Origin: HGM04593 sp045654645
Lineage (GTDB): Bacteria; Bacteroidota; Bacteroidia; Bacteroidales; Bacteroidaceae
Direction: 5' to 3'
DNA length: 61,688 nt
Assembly (NCBI GenBank): GCA_045654645.1
Contig: JAZONR010000035.1
Span: 1 to 61,688, forward strand
Shown: positions 32,859 through 40,929 of the stretch, one piece after another
Layout of the letters: each line of letters begins with the position of its first letter
Position numbering within the stretch: position 1 is the first letter of the stretch
Program-made: the position numbers and the translations under genes
The notes under the pieces: model-generated
Databases searched by the model: none
The model's input: only the letters and a program-made list of their open reading frames with translations
Told to the model about the DNA's origin: nothing

Positions 32859-34163
32859 ATGGATAAAACAATGTTAAAGAGATTATTTGGATTCAATCCG
32901 GAGCAGACCAGTGTTAGGACGGAGATAATTGCCGGCATCACAACTTTCCTTACAATGTCATACATCCTTGCTGTGAACCCGGCTATGTTCAGTGCGTTGG
33001 AGGGAATGCCCGGAGGTGCGGTGTTTACTGCAACTGCATTGGCTGCAATTGTTGGTTGCCTTGCAATGGCAATCATAGGAAAATTGCCTTTTGGCCTGGC
33101 GCCCGGTATGGGGCTTAATGCCTTCTTTGTCTATTCTGTGTGTCTTGGAATGGGATACACGTGGCAGTTTGCTTTGACGGCTGTGCTCATTGAAGGTGTG
33201 TTGTTCATTATTCTCACACTTACAAATGTGCGCGAGGCTTTTGTGAATGCTATCCCTATGCACTTGAGAAATGCCATTGGCGCGGGTATAGGACTTTTTA
33301 TTGCTTTCATAGGCTTGCATAGCGGTGGGCTTATTGTGGCTGACTCCGCAACTCTGGTTACGCTTGCCGACATTACATCGGGGCAGGCTCTGCTTGCTCT
33401 TATTGGTATTGTGATTACAGCAATACTATATGCCAAGAGAGTGCCTGCCGCAATACTGCTCGGTATCATCATTACGATGCTTATAGGTATTCCGGGAGGC
33501 ATTACAGAGTTTAAGGGAGTTCTCTCGAGTCCGGAGTCTATTAGGCCGATTTTTTGTCAGTTCCAGTTCGACCAGATATTCTCGATGGATATGCTTGTGG
33601 TGGTATTTACATTTCTGTTTATCGACCTGTTCGATACGATAGGTACTCTTATTGGTGTGTGTGGCAAGGCAAATATGGTGGACAAGAATGGTAATATCTA
33701 CAGGGTGAAGCAGGCATTTATGGCCGATTCCATTGCAACGACAGCCGGCGCGCTTCTTGGTACTTCAACAACAACTACCTATGTCGAGAGTGCGGCCGGT
33801 GTTGCCGAGGGTGGACGCTCGGGCCTCACTGCATTTGTGGTTGCTGTGTGCTTTGCAATTTCGTTGCTCTTCTCGCCGTTGTTCCTTTCTATTCCCCCTG
33901 CAGCAACAACAGCCGCGCTTGTGATTGTGGGTATGCTTATGCTTGAGCCGGTGAGGAAGATACCGTTCAATGACTACTGTGAGTCAATCCCGTCATTTAT
34001 CTGCATAATAATGATGCCACTTACTTATTCAATATCCAATGGTATAATGCTTGGTATGATTTCTTATGTGGTGCTCAATATGCTTTGTGGCAAATTCAGC
34101 AAGATTACTCCTGTGATGTATGTCCTGGCAGCATTGTTTATTCTTAAATTTATCTTTATTTAA
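32859..34163 (+). CDS. NCS2-type (AzgA-like) guanine/hypoxanthine permease
   Basis: 434 residues, about 12-14 membrane segments. Family marks: TEIIAGITTFLTMSYILAVN near the N-terminus, GLAPGMGLNAFF (TM3), FLFIDLFDTIGTLIGV, and GTSTTTTYVESAAGVAEGGR, the AzgA signature before TM10. It imports purine bases with protons across the inner membrane. Its partner is the Tsx-like DUF5020 gene upstream. A bidirectional terminator lies just downstream. Confidence 0.93.
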   Translation: MDKTMLKRLFGFNPEQTSVRTEIIAGITTFLTMSYILAVNPAMFSALEGMPGGAVFTATALAAIVGCLAMAIIGKLPFGLAPGMGLNAFFVYSVCLGMGYTWQFALTAVLIEGVLFIILTLTNVREAFVNAIPMHLRNAIGAGIGLFIAFIGLHSGGLIVADSATLVTLADITSGQALLALIGIVITAILYAKRVPAAILLGIIITMLIGIPGGITEFKGVLSSPESIRPIFCQFQFDQIFSMDMLVVVFTFLFIDLFDTIGTLIGVCGKANMVDKNGNIYRVKQAFMADSIATTAGALLGTSTTTTYVESAAGVAEGGRSGLTAFVVAVCFAISLLFSPLFLSIPPAATTAALVIVGMLMLEPVRKIPFNDYCESIPSFICIIMMPLTYSISNGIMLGMISYVVLNMLCGKFSKITPVMYVLAALFILKFIFI

Positions 34164-34179
34164 GAGGTTGCCTGATATA

Positions 34180-34224
34180 CAAAAAAAATATTCCGCAGAA
34201 CAATGCTCTGCGGAATATTTTTTG
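34180..34224. terminator. Bidirectional terminator
   Basis: Stem CAAAAAAAATATTCCGCAGA / TCTGCGGAATATTTTTTG with a 7-base loop, between the converging permease and GH20 genes. Confidence 0.9.
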
Positions 34225-34239
34225 TATTGTCTCTTTCAA

Positions 34240-36255
34240 TTACTTGCTGCAGTTTGTTACCTTGAGGTTTGTAACCTTGCTGCTGAACTTGCCTGTCTTC
34301 TCAAGCGGGAACACAAGCGTGCGCACGTAGTACATCTTGTCTCTGCCGCCTTCGTTGTGGTAGATTGTCTGCTTGTCGAGTGTCTCAATGAGCTTACCGT
34401 TTACATAGAGCATTGTCTCTCTCTCGTTACCGCAGATTGTTACCTGTGCCTTCTCGCCGGGATAGAAGCGGAAGTTGAAGGTGTTGAGGTAGCCGTCGCG
34501 TGAGAAACCGAGCTTGCCTTGAGCGGGGTCGGCAATGTAGAACACTGCGTCGCGTGATTCGAAAAGAACTGTACCGTTTGCCTCGTTCTTGTATTCGATG
34601 TCGAATGATACGCTGTAGTCGAAACCAATCTCTCTTATACCGCTCTTCTTTGCAAGGTTTGTGTTTGCAGCCACATTGGCAACCTCAAGAATTGTGCGTT
34701 TCTCGCCGCTGAAACGGCCTGCAATGTTCACGCCGGGAGCATCGCTGAGTGCAAGACGTGCCTTGTTGAACTCCTCGAATGGAACGGTGGGTTTAGCACC
34801 TGTCCACATCTTTACTGCCATTGTCTGCATTGCGGGATATACACGGTAGTGGATGTCTTTGCAGCTGATACCGTTGCCTGCGTGGTCGTTCCACACTGCG
34901 AATGAGCCACCCTTGATCTGTGGGTGCTTCTCGGGGAATGTCTGGTTGCCGATGATTGCCGGTGTCCAGTTGTTGTAGAGATACTGGCAGTTGAGGTAGT
35001 CATAGTAGTAGCCGGCTGCAGGTACAATGTATGTGTAGCCATCGGGGATGCTTATTACATCGTAGCCGAGCTTCATCATCTCTGTGGGGTCGGCATAGCC
35101 GTTGTACCACTCATACATCAACACGTTATCAACCTTCACGGGGGTGTTGCCCTTTGCGTGTGTGAGCGCGCCCCAAACACAAGCCTGCTTGCCATACTTC
35201 TCGGCCTCGCGGATGCAGTGGTCGGTGAAGTAGCGGAACTTCTCTACTACGGCTGTGTCGCGGTTAGAGTACTCATCTGTTCCAACGTGGAAACGTGGGC
35301 CACGGAACACAGGCTCCTCGCCGCCAAGATACTCCATAAAGAGTGAATCAACGAATGTATATGTGGCGGGGTTGAAGAGGTCGAGGTGGTCGAGGCCATA
35401 CTCCTTGCTGCCAAGCTCGGGGCGGTAGTGTACAAATGCCAATGAGTGAGCGGGAACGTCAAACTCGGGGATAATCTCTACACCCACGCGCTCGGCGTGC
35501 TTCTGCAACTCAATGAACTCCTCCTTTGTATAATAGCCGTCGCGTGAAGCAAGGCCGGGGAAGAAGTCGCTCTCAAGACGGAAGCCCGATGGTGTCTTTG
35601 CCCAATCGTGGCCGAAATACTGCTTGAAGGCATTGTCGTTGAGGTGGATGTGGAAGGTGTTCATCTTGTAGTATGCCATAAAATCGACATACTCGTGCAG
35701 GAAACTGATGGGGATGAACTTGCGGCCGCAGTCGAGCATAAAACTGCGCATCTCATAGTCGGGGTAGTCTACAATGTTTCCCTTTGGAAGGTTGCCGTTG
35801 TTCTGCTCGGCAATCTGCAACAGTGTGCGTGTTGCCCAATAGGCGCCGCGTGTGGTTGTTGCTTCAACGGTTACATTGTTGGCAATAGCTACCTTGTAGC
35901 CTTCGTTACCAAGTTTCTCATCCTCTTTAAGTGTAATATAGATATTGTCGTTGCCGGCTTTGCCTGCTGTTACCTTCAACTCTGTGCCGGTCATTTTCTT
36001 GTAGTCATCGGCAAACTGCTTGGCAACCTCGGCAAGTGTTTCATTCTCCTTGGAATAGACAACCTTTGTCTTTTTGGTAATTGTAAACTCGCCTGCAGCT
36101 CCTTCCCATTCGCGTAGCTCCGGGATGACAAAAGGCTTCACATTTTTCTCTACAGCAGCTTCGTTTGTGGCAGTTGTGCCTTCTTTCTGCTCTGTGTGCT
36201 GTGGTGAGCACGCGAAACAGATTGCTGCAAACAGAATCAGGATTTTGTTTTTCAT
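34240..36255 (-). CDS. GH20 beta-N-acetylhexosaminidase, lipoprotein
   Basis: 671 residues. Lipoprotein signal MKNKILILFAAICFACS. GH20b-type alpha/beta domain (about 45-160), then the TIM barrel with the catalytic Asp327-Glu328 in HVGTDEYSN; also RSFMLDCGRKFIP at the barrel start, FHIHLNDN, PEFDVPAHSLAF and WNDHAGNG. Residues about 540-671 are a beta-sandwich (LamG-like; FDIEYKNEANGTVLFESRD, TMLYVNGKLIETL). It trims terminal GlcNAc/GalNAc from mucin or other host glycans at the cell surface or in the periplasm. It stands alone; upstream there is an 85-base tandem repeat carrying copies of a -7 element. Confidence 0.93.
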   Translation of the reverse strand: MKNKILILFAAICFACSPQHTEQKEGTTATNEAAVEKNVKPFVIPELREWEGAAGEFTITKKTKVVYSKENETLAEVAKQFADDYKKMTGTELKVTAGKAGNDNIYITLKEDEKLGNEGYKVAIANNVTVEATTTRGAYWATRTLLQIAEQNNGNLPKGNIVDYPDYEMRSFMLDCGRKFIPISFLHEYVDFMAYYKMNTFHIHLNDNAFKQYFGHDWAKTPSGFRLESDFFPGLASRDGYYTKEEFIELQKHAERVGVEIIPEFDVPAHSLAFVHYRPELGSKEYGLDHLDLFNPATYTFVDSLFMEYLGGEEPVFRGPRFHVGTDEYSNRDTAVVEKFRYFTDHCIREAEKYGKQACVWGALTHAKGNTPVKVDNVLMYEWYNGYADPTEMMKLGYDVISIPDGYTYIVPAAGYYYDYLNCQYLYNNWTPAIIGNQTFPEKHPQIKGGSFAVWNDHAGNGISCKDIHYRVYPAMQTMAVKMWTGAKPTVPFEEFNKARLALSDAPGVNIAGRFSGEKRTILEVANVAANTNLAKKSGIREIGFDYSVSFDIEYKNEANGTVLFESRDAVFYIADPAQGKLGFSRDGYLNTFNFRFYPGEKAQVTICGNERETMLYVNGKLIETLDKQTIYHNEGGRDKMYYVRTLVFPLEKTGKFSSKVTNLKVTNCSK

Positions 36256-36373
36256 ATTTTGTATGGTTTAAATAATTATAAAATGTCTGTGATATATGCT
36301 GTAACAGGCGAACGGGCAAACATCAAGCGCTTTAGTTTTTATATTTAGTGTAATGAATATTCGCCATTTTAAT

Positions 36374-36554
36374 GCAAATATAGTAACAAACGAGCGAGAA
36401 ATACGAAGCTTGCTTCAGTATTTTTCACAGCGAGTGCAGTATATGTTCGCGGTTTACCGCAAATATAGTAACAAACGAGCGAGAAATACGAAGCTTGCTT
36501 CAGTATTTTTCACAGCGAGTGCAGTATATGTTCGCGGTTTACCGCAAATATAGT
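36374..36554. repeat. Two identical 85-base tandem units plus a partial third (family B)
   Basis: Unit 36374-36458 is repeated exactly at 36459-36543, and the first 11 bases recur at 36544. Each unit starts GCAAATATAGTAAC, whose minus strand gives TATATTTG, a -7 element pointing to the GH20 gene; each also contains a hairpin AATACGAAGC / GCTTCAGTATT and a CACAGCGAG block. The first TATATTTG (36382-36375) is about 120 bases from the GH20 start. Confidence 0.9.
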
Positions 36555-36636
36555 GAAATTTTACTATAAACCGGTGCGGATTGGGGGAAAAATGCTGTTA
36601 ATTGCAATTTTAGCTTATATTTCCTTGATGTGCCTG

Positions 36637-37440
36637 TCAATCCCTGCTTCTCAATTCCCAAAAGGCTACAGCGGCTGCGGCTGCTACATTGAGCGAGTCT
36701 ACATTGTGGGACATTGGTATGCGCACCACGTGGTTGGCGGCTGCAATAGTCTCCTTGGGGAGTCCTTCGCCTTCTGTTCCCATTATTATGGCAAGGCGGG
36801 GAATGGTGGTGAGCAGTGGGTCGGCAATGGATATTGAGTCGTTGGTGAGCGCCATAGCTGCAGTGGTAAATCCCTCTTTGTGTAGCTGCTCAATTCCACC
36901 GTCGAGCCAAGTCCAGGGGACAAGGAAGACGCTTCCCATAGACACGCGCACAGCGCGGCGGTTGAGGGGGTCGCAACTGTTGCGGGTTAATAGAACGGCG
37001 TCTATTCCAAGCGCGGCGGCGCTGCGGAAGATTGCTCCAATGTTGGTGGTGTCTACAACGCCGTCTATGACAACAATGCGCTTGGCATTGCGGCACACAT
37101 CCTCCAAGGATGGTTCTGTTGGTCGTTGCATTGCGCACAGCACTCCGCGTGTGAGGGTGTATCCTGTGAGATTGGCAAGCAGCTCGCGGCTGCCGGTGTA
37201 GATGGGGATATCACCGCAGCGGGCTATTATGGAGGCTGCGTCGCCTTGAATGTGGCGCTGCTCGCACATCATCGCCACGGGGCGGTAGCCGGCGTTTAGT
37301 GCCACATTTATAACTTTGGGACTCTCTGCTATGAATATGCCCTTGCCGGGTTCATATTTATTGCGCAGTTGGGCTTCGGTCAGGGTGCCGAAAAGCTCGG
37401 TGCCGGGGTGGTCAAGGGTGGTAATCTCTATTATTGGCAT
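36637..37440 (-). CDS. TrmH family (SPOUT) RNA 2'-O-methyltransferase
   Basis: 267 residues. N-terminal substrate-binding part, then the knotted SPOUT domain: motif 1 VDTTNIGAIFRSAAALGID, motif 2 LAIIMGTEGEGLP, motif 3 IPMSHNVDSLNVAAAAAV. These are the marks of TrmH/RlmB-type enzymes that methylate ribose 2'-OH in tRNA or rRNA with S-adenosylmethionine. The exact target cannot be read. It is monocistronic with its own strong promoter. Confidence 0.9.
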   Translation of the reverse strand: MPIIEITTLDHPGTELFGTLTEAQLRNKYEPGKGIFIAESPKVINVALNAGYRPVAMMCEQRHIQGDAASIIARCGDIPIYTGSRELLANLTGYTLTRGVLCAMQRPTEPSLEDVCRNAKRIVVIDGVVDTTNIGAIFRSAAALGIDAVLLTRNSCDPLNRRAVRVSMGSVFLVPWTWLDGGIEQLHKEGFTTAAMALTNDSISIADPLLTTIPRLAIIMGTEGEGLPKETIAAANHVVRIPMSHNVDSLNVAAAAAVAFWELRSRD

Positions 37441-37462
37441 TGTGTTGTCATTGTGTAGACGA

Positions 37463-37494
37463 CAAAAATATTACACTTGGGCCAATAAAGCAAA
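37463..37494 (-). promoter_or_regulatory. Promoter for the TrmH-like gene
   Basis: On the minus strand TTTG (37494-37491), 20-base spacer, TATTTTTG (37470-37463), 23 bases upstream of the start codon. Confidence 0.75.
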
Positions 37495-37532
37495 TTTTGT
37501 ATTTCTAAATATATTTAATTGAAATTAATAGT

Positions 37533-37540
37533 TATCTTCG
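37533..37540 (+). promoter_or_regulatory. -7 element (TATCTTCG) for the glsA operon
   Basis: TATCTTCG, the C-variant of TAnnTTTG also used before ribE and tex in this window, about 50 bases upstream of the glsA ATG. No clear -33. Confidence 0.5.
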
Positions 37541-37592
37541 CGTTGTAATTGTTGCCTGTGAATGAAAGGGCTGTTGTTGCATTATATTTTTT

Positions 37593-38507
37593 ATGGAATA
37601 CAAGGGACTTCTTGAAGAGATATACAAACAGGTGCTGCCTTTTGCCGGCGAGGGTAAGGTGGCGTCCTACATATCTGCTCTTGCGTGTGTGGACCCAAAT
37701 CATTTTGGTATGTGCTTGAAGTGTGTGGATGGTGAGGAGTGGGCTGTTGAGGATGCCGATGTGCGTTTCTCGGTGCAGAGTATATCCAAAGTGTTTGCAC
37801 TGGCAATGTGTCTTTCCGTGAAGGGTGAGGCGCTGTGGACAAGGGTGGGGAAGGAACCGTCGGGCACGGCGTTCAATTCGCTTGTGCAGCTTGAGGTGGA
37901 GCACGGTGTTCCGCGTAACCCTTTCATAAATGCCGGAGCGATGGTGCTTGCCGATATTATATTGACCTCTTTTGAAAATCCCGAGGCGCAGTATCTTGCT
38001 TTTGTGCGTGCCTTGTGTGGAAACGACACGGTGGACTATAACGAGGATGTTGCAAGGAGTGAACGTGAGACGGGGTATTTGAATGCGGCAATTGCTAATT
38101 TGTTGAAGTATCATAATAATATAGAGTGTGATGTTGAGCGTGTTTTGCGCTTCTATTTCCTTATGTGTTCGGTTGAGATGAGTTGCAGGGAGTTGGCCAG
38201 GGCTTTTCTTGCTTTTGCCAATCATAATAGAGATTTCGATTATGGCGGCGTTGGGCTCACGTCATCGCAGGTGAAGCGTATGAACGCGATAATGCAGACT
38301 TGCGGTTTCTATGACGAGGCGGGTGAGTTTTCATATCTTGTCGGCTTGCCGGGTAAGAGCGGTGTGGGAGGCGGCATTGCTGCCATATATCCGTTGCGCT
38401 ATGCTGTGGCGGTGTGGAGCCCTCGTCTTAACAGCAAGGGAAATTCTGTGATGGGGATGAAGGCTCTTGAGATTCTTACTACCGAAACGAGTGAGTCTAT
38501 ATTCTGA
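37593..38507 (+). CDS. glsA: Glutaminase A
   Basis: 304 residues. Hydrolyses L-glutamine to glutamate and ammonia. Serine-dependent beta-lactamase-like fold: SISK (Ser63-x-x-Lys66), EPSGTAFNS, NPFINAGAM, and LPGKSGVGGGI, all diagnostic. No signal peptide, so cytoplasmic. It is the first of four plus-strand genes with asparaginase, porin and Dcu antiporter. In gut Bacteroidota glutaminase contributes to acid tolerance through ammonia; here the neighbours suggest amino-acid amide use. Confidence 0.95.
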   Translation: MEYKGLLEEIYKQVLPFAGEGKVASYISALACVDPNHFGMCLKCVDGEEWAVEDADVRFSVQSISKVFALAMCLSVKGEALWTRVGKEPSGTAFNSLVQLEVEHGVPRNPFINAGAMVLADIILTSFENPEAQYLAFVRALCGNDTVDYNEDVARSERETGYLNAAIANLLKYHNNIECDVERVLRFYFLMCSVEMSCRELARAFLAFANHNRDFDYGGVGLTSSQVKRMNAIMQTCGFYDEAGEFSYLVGLPGKSGVGGGIAAIYPLRYAVAVWSPRLNSKGNSVMGMKALEILTTETSESIF

Positions 38508-38606
38508 CAAAGTTTCAGCCGTGTGTGAAAAAATATTGTTTCTTCCAACAAAATATTTTCGGGATTGGTTATAGTGGAAAACAGTTACCGATTAATTTTT
38601 TTTGTT

Positions 38607-39710
38607 ATGGTTAATGTGAAACGTCTTTTAGTTTTGTTTGCCGCGTTGATGATGGTTGCGGCTGTGGGTGCGCGTGAGCTGCCCAAGGTGTATATTCTTG
38701 CAACGGGTGGCACAATTGCCGGCTCGGGTGCATCGGAGGTTAATTCGCAGTATACTGCCGGGCAGGTATCTGTGTCGGCGCTCATTGATGCCGTTCCTGC
38801 CATAAAGGAGGTGGCGCGCATTGAAGGCGAGCAGGTGGTGAACATCGGTTCTCAGGATATGGGCAATGCTGTGTGGCTTAAATTGGCAAGGCGTGTAAAT
38901 GAGTTGCTTGCTGACGGCAGAGTGGATGCGGTGGTCATTACGCACGGTACCGATACAATGGAAGAGACTGCCTTTTTCCTTAATCTTGTGGTGAACAGTC
39001 CAAAGCCTGTTGTGTTGGTGGGGGCTATGCGTCCATCTACGGCAATCAGTGCCGACGGCCCTGCAAATCTCTATAATGCTGTTGTGGTGGCTGCGTCTGC
39101 CGCGTCCAAGGAGCGTGGTGTGCTGGTGTGTATGAATGGTAAGGTTTATGGTGCCAATGATGTAACAAAGACAAATACCACTTCTGTAGAGACATTCCAG
39201 TCGCCCAATTCGGGTCCGCTGGGCTATGTGAACAATGGCGAGGTGTTCTATTATCATTCACCCGAGAAACATCACGGTAGGTATCTCGACTATGTGCACG
39301 GTGGTGCGCTGTTAGATGAGGAGCGTGGTGTGCACTTTGATGTTGATAGGCTGGATGCGCTGCCAAAGGTGGGTATCATATATGGCTATGCCGACGCTAA
39401 CCGCGATGTGGTGGATATGATGGTGCATAATGGCTACAAGGGTATTGTATATGCAGGAGTGGGCAATGGCAATATTCACAAAAATGTGTTTCCGGCTCTT
39501 GAGGAGGCAAGGCGTAAAGGGGTAGTGGTGGTGCGTTCGAGTCGTGTGCCCACGGGGGCTACTACACTTAATGCCGAGGTTGATGATGCTAAGTATCACT
39601 TTGTTGCATCGTGGGGTCTCAACCCTCAAAAGGCGCGCATATTGCTTATGCTTGCATTGACAAAGACGCACGACTGGAAAAAGATTCAGGAATATTTTAA
39701 TAACTACTAA
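38607..39710 (+). CDS. ansB: Type II (periplasmic) L-asparaginase
   Basis: 367 residues from the ATG at 38607, which places a signal peptide (MVNVKRLLVLFAALMMVAAVGA) at the start; the ATG at 38565 would add 14 residues in front of it. Catalytic blocks: ILATGGTIAGSG (Thr36) and VITHGTDTMEETA (Thr115-Asp116), plus RPSTAISADGPANLYNAV. Converts asparagine to aspartate and ammonia in the periplasm. The next gene, a porin, begins 12 bases later, then the dicarboxylate antiporter: aspartate made here can be imported in exchange for succinate. Confidence 0.95.
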   Translation: MVNVKRLLVLFAALMMVAAVGARELPKVYILATGGTIAGSGASEVNSQYTAGQVSVSALIDAVPAIKEVARIEGEQVVNIGSQDMGNAVWLKLARRVNELLADGRVDAVVITHGTDTMEETAFFLNLVVNSPKPVVLVGAMRPSTAISADGPANLYNAVVVAASAASKERGVLVCMNGKVYGANDVTKTNTTSVETFQSPNSGPLGYVNNGEVFYYHSPEKHHGRYLDYVHGGALLDEERGVHFDVDRLDALPKVGIIYGYADANRDVVDMMVHNGYKGIVYAGVGNGNIHKNVFPALEEARRKGVVVVRSSRVPTGATTLNAEVDDAKYHFVASWGLNPQKARILLMLALTKTHDWKKIQEYFNNY

Positions 39711-39722
39711 TATATTCTTTCT

Positions 39723-40895
39723 ATGAAAATGAAAAACACACTTATGCTTGCGCTGGCTTTTGTGGCTTCAGTGGCAGGGGCGCAGGTGAATGATGCGAAG
39801 CAGGATGAGAATTCGCTTGTGGCGCGCATTGCGAAGATTGAGAAAAAGAACGACTGGTTTAATCTCTATCTCAATATGCAGACAGGGTTCTACACCGGTT
39901 TTAACCAGAATGGCACCGACGGTTTTGCCGGCGGTGCATTCAAGATGCCGGAGCTGCGCCTTGAGGCAAAGGGCAAGGTCAATGACTGGCTTTCATACAG
40001 ATGGCGTCAGCGCTTGAACAAGAGCTATGATGCTAAGGGTGTGGATGGTCTTCCTTTGGCAGTGGATGTTGCCGGCCTTGGCTTTAAGGCGACTGAGCAT
40101 CTGTCGTTCTTTGTGGGACGCCAATGTGTGGCATACGGTGGATTTGAGTTTGATGCCAACCCTATTGATATTTATCAATATAGTGAGATTGTTGATCATA
40201 TGAACATTTTTATGACCGGTGTAACTGCTTCATACGATTTCACTCCCACGCAACAGGTGGTTGTGCAGGTGCTGAACAGCAATGCCAAGGATGCGACAGA
40301 GTTCTATGGCGATAGTGTGGTGGCAGGAAACCTTCCGCTTGTCTATTCGCTTGGTTGGAACGCCTCTATGTTTGACAATGCTTGGCAGACACGCTGGTCG
40401 CTTTCGGCAATGAATGAGATTGAGGGTAAGTATATGTATTATGTTGCGCTTGGTAACCAGTTCAACTTTTCCAATAAGTGGAATATGTATATCGACTTTA
40501 TGGGCTCGATTGAGAATATTGACCGCAAGGGTGTGATGACCGATATTTTGGGCAGCGTGGATGGGTATAATGTTGAAAATGCGCTCTATGGCGCTGTGGT
40601 TGCAAAGGTGAACTATCGTTTCCTTCCCAAGTGGAATGTTTTTGTGAAGGGTATGTTCGATTGTGCCGGAATGCTTGAGGATGGTGATACTTATTCCAAA
40701 GGTAATTACCGCACATCACTGGGTTATCTTGCGGGAATAGAATACTATCCTATGGCCGACTCCAATCTGCACTTCTTCTGCACTTTTGTGGGGCAGACCA
40801 ATCTTTTTACAGAGAGGGCGAGCGCTATTGGCAAGAGCGACTACAGTACACAGCGTGCTTCGCTGGGTTTGATTTATAAGCTGCCGGTTTTTTGA
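39723..40895 (+). CDS. Outer-membrane porin (phosphate-selective porin O/P-like)
   Basis: 390 residues. Signal peptide MKMKNTLMLALAFVASVAGAQ; a short N-terminal helical stretch (DENSLVARIAKIEKKNDW) precedes a 16-strand-like barrel (FNLYLNMQTGFYTGF, LSYRWRQRLNKSY, LSFFVGRQCVAYGGFEFD). It ends in KLPVF with terminal Phe, the barrel assembly signal. Similar porins stand next to asparaginase and Dcu genes in Bacteroidota. Probably lets asparagine/aspartate through the outer membrane; selectivity is inferred from the neighbours. Confidence 0.85.
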   Translation: MKMKNTLMLALAFVASVAGAQVNDAKQDENSLVARIAKIEKKNDWFNLYLNMQTGFYTGFNQNGTDGFAGGAFKMPELRLEAKGKVNDWLSYRWRQRLNKSYDAKGVDGLPLAVDVAGLGFKATEHLSFFVGRQCVAYGGFEFDANPIDIYQYSEIVDHMNIFMTGVTASYDFTPTQQVVVQVLNSNAKDATEFYGDSVVAGNLPLVYSLGWNASMFDNAWQTRWSLSAMNEIEGKYMYYVALGNQFNFSNKWNMYIDFMGSIENIDRKGVMTDILGSVDGYNVENALYGAVVAKVNYRFLPKWNVFVKGMFDCAGMLEDGDTYSKGNYRTSLGYLAGIEYYPMADSNLHFFCTFVGQTNLFTERASAIGKSDYSTQRASLGLIYKLPVF

Positions 40896-40929
40896 TTATT
40901 GTTTGTTGATGCTAAAATAGGTAAATGAT

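Noticed and set aside
34180..34224. Inverted repeat as an insertion sequence end
   Set aside because: It is a symmetric hairpin with A and T tracts between converging genes, so a bidirectional terminator explains it.
36374..36554. Possible CRISPR array
   Set aside because: Units are identical over the full 85 bases with no variable spacers and no cas genes nearby.
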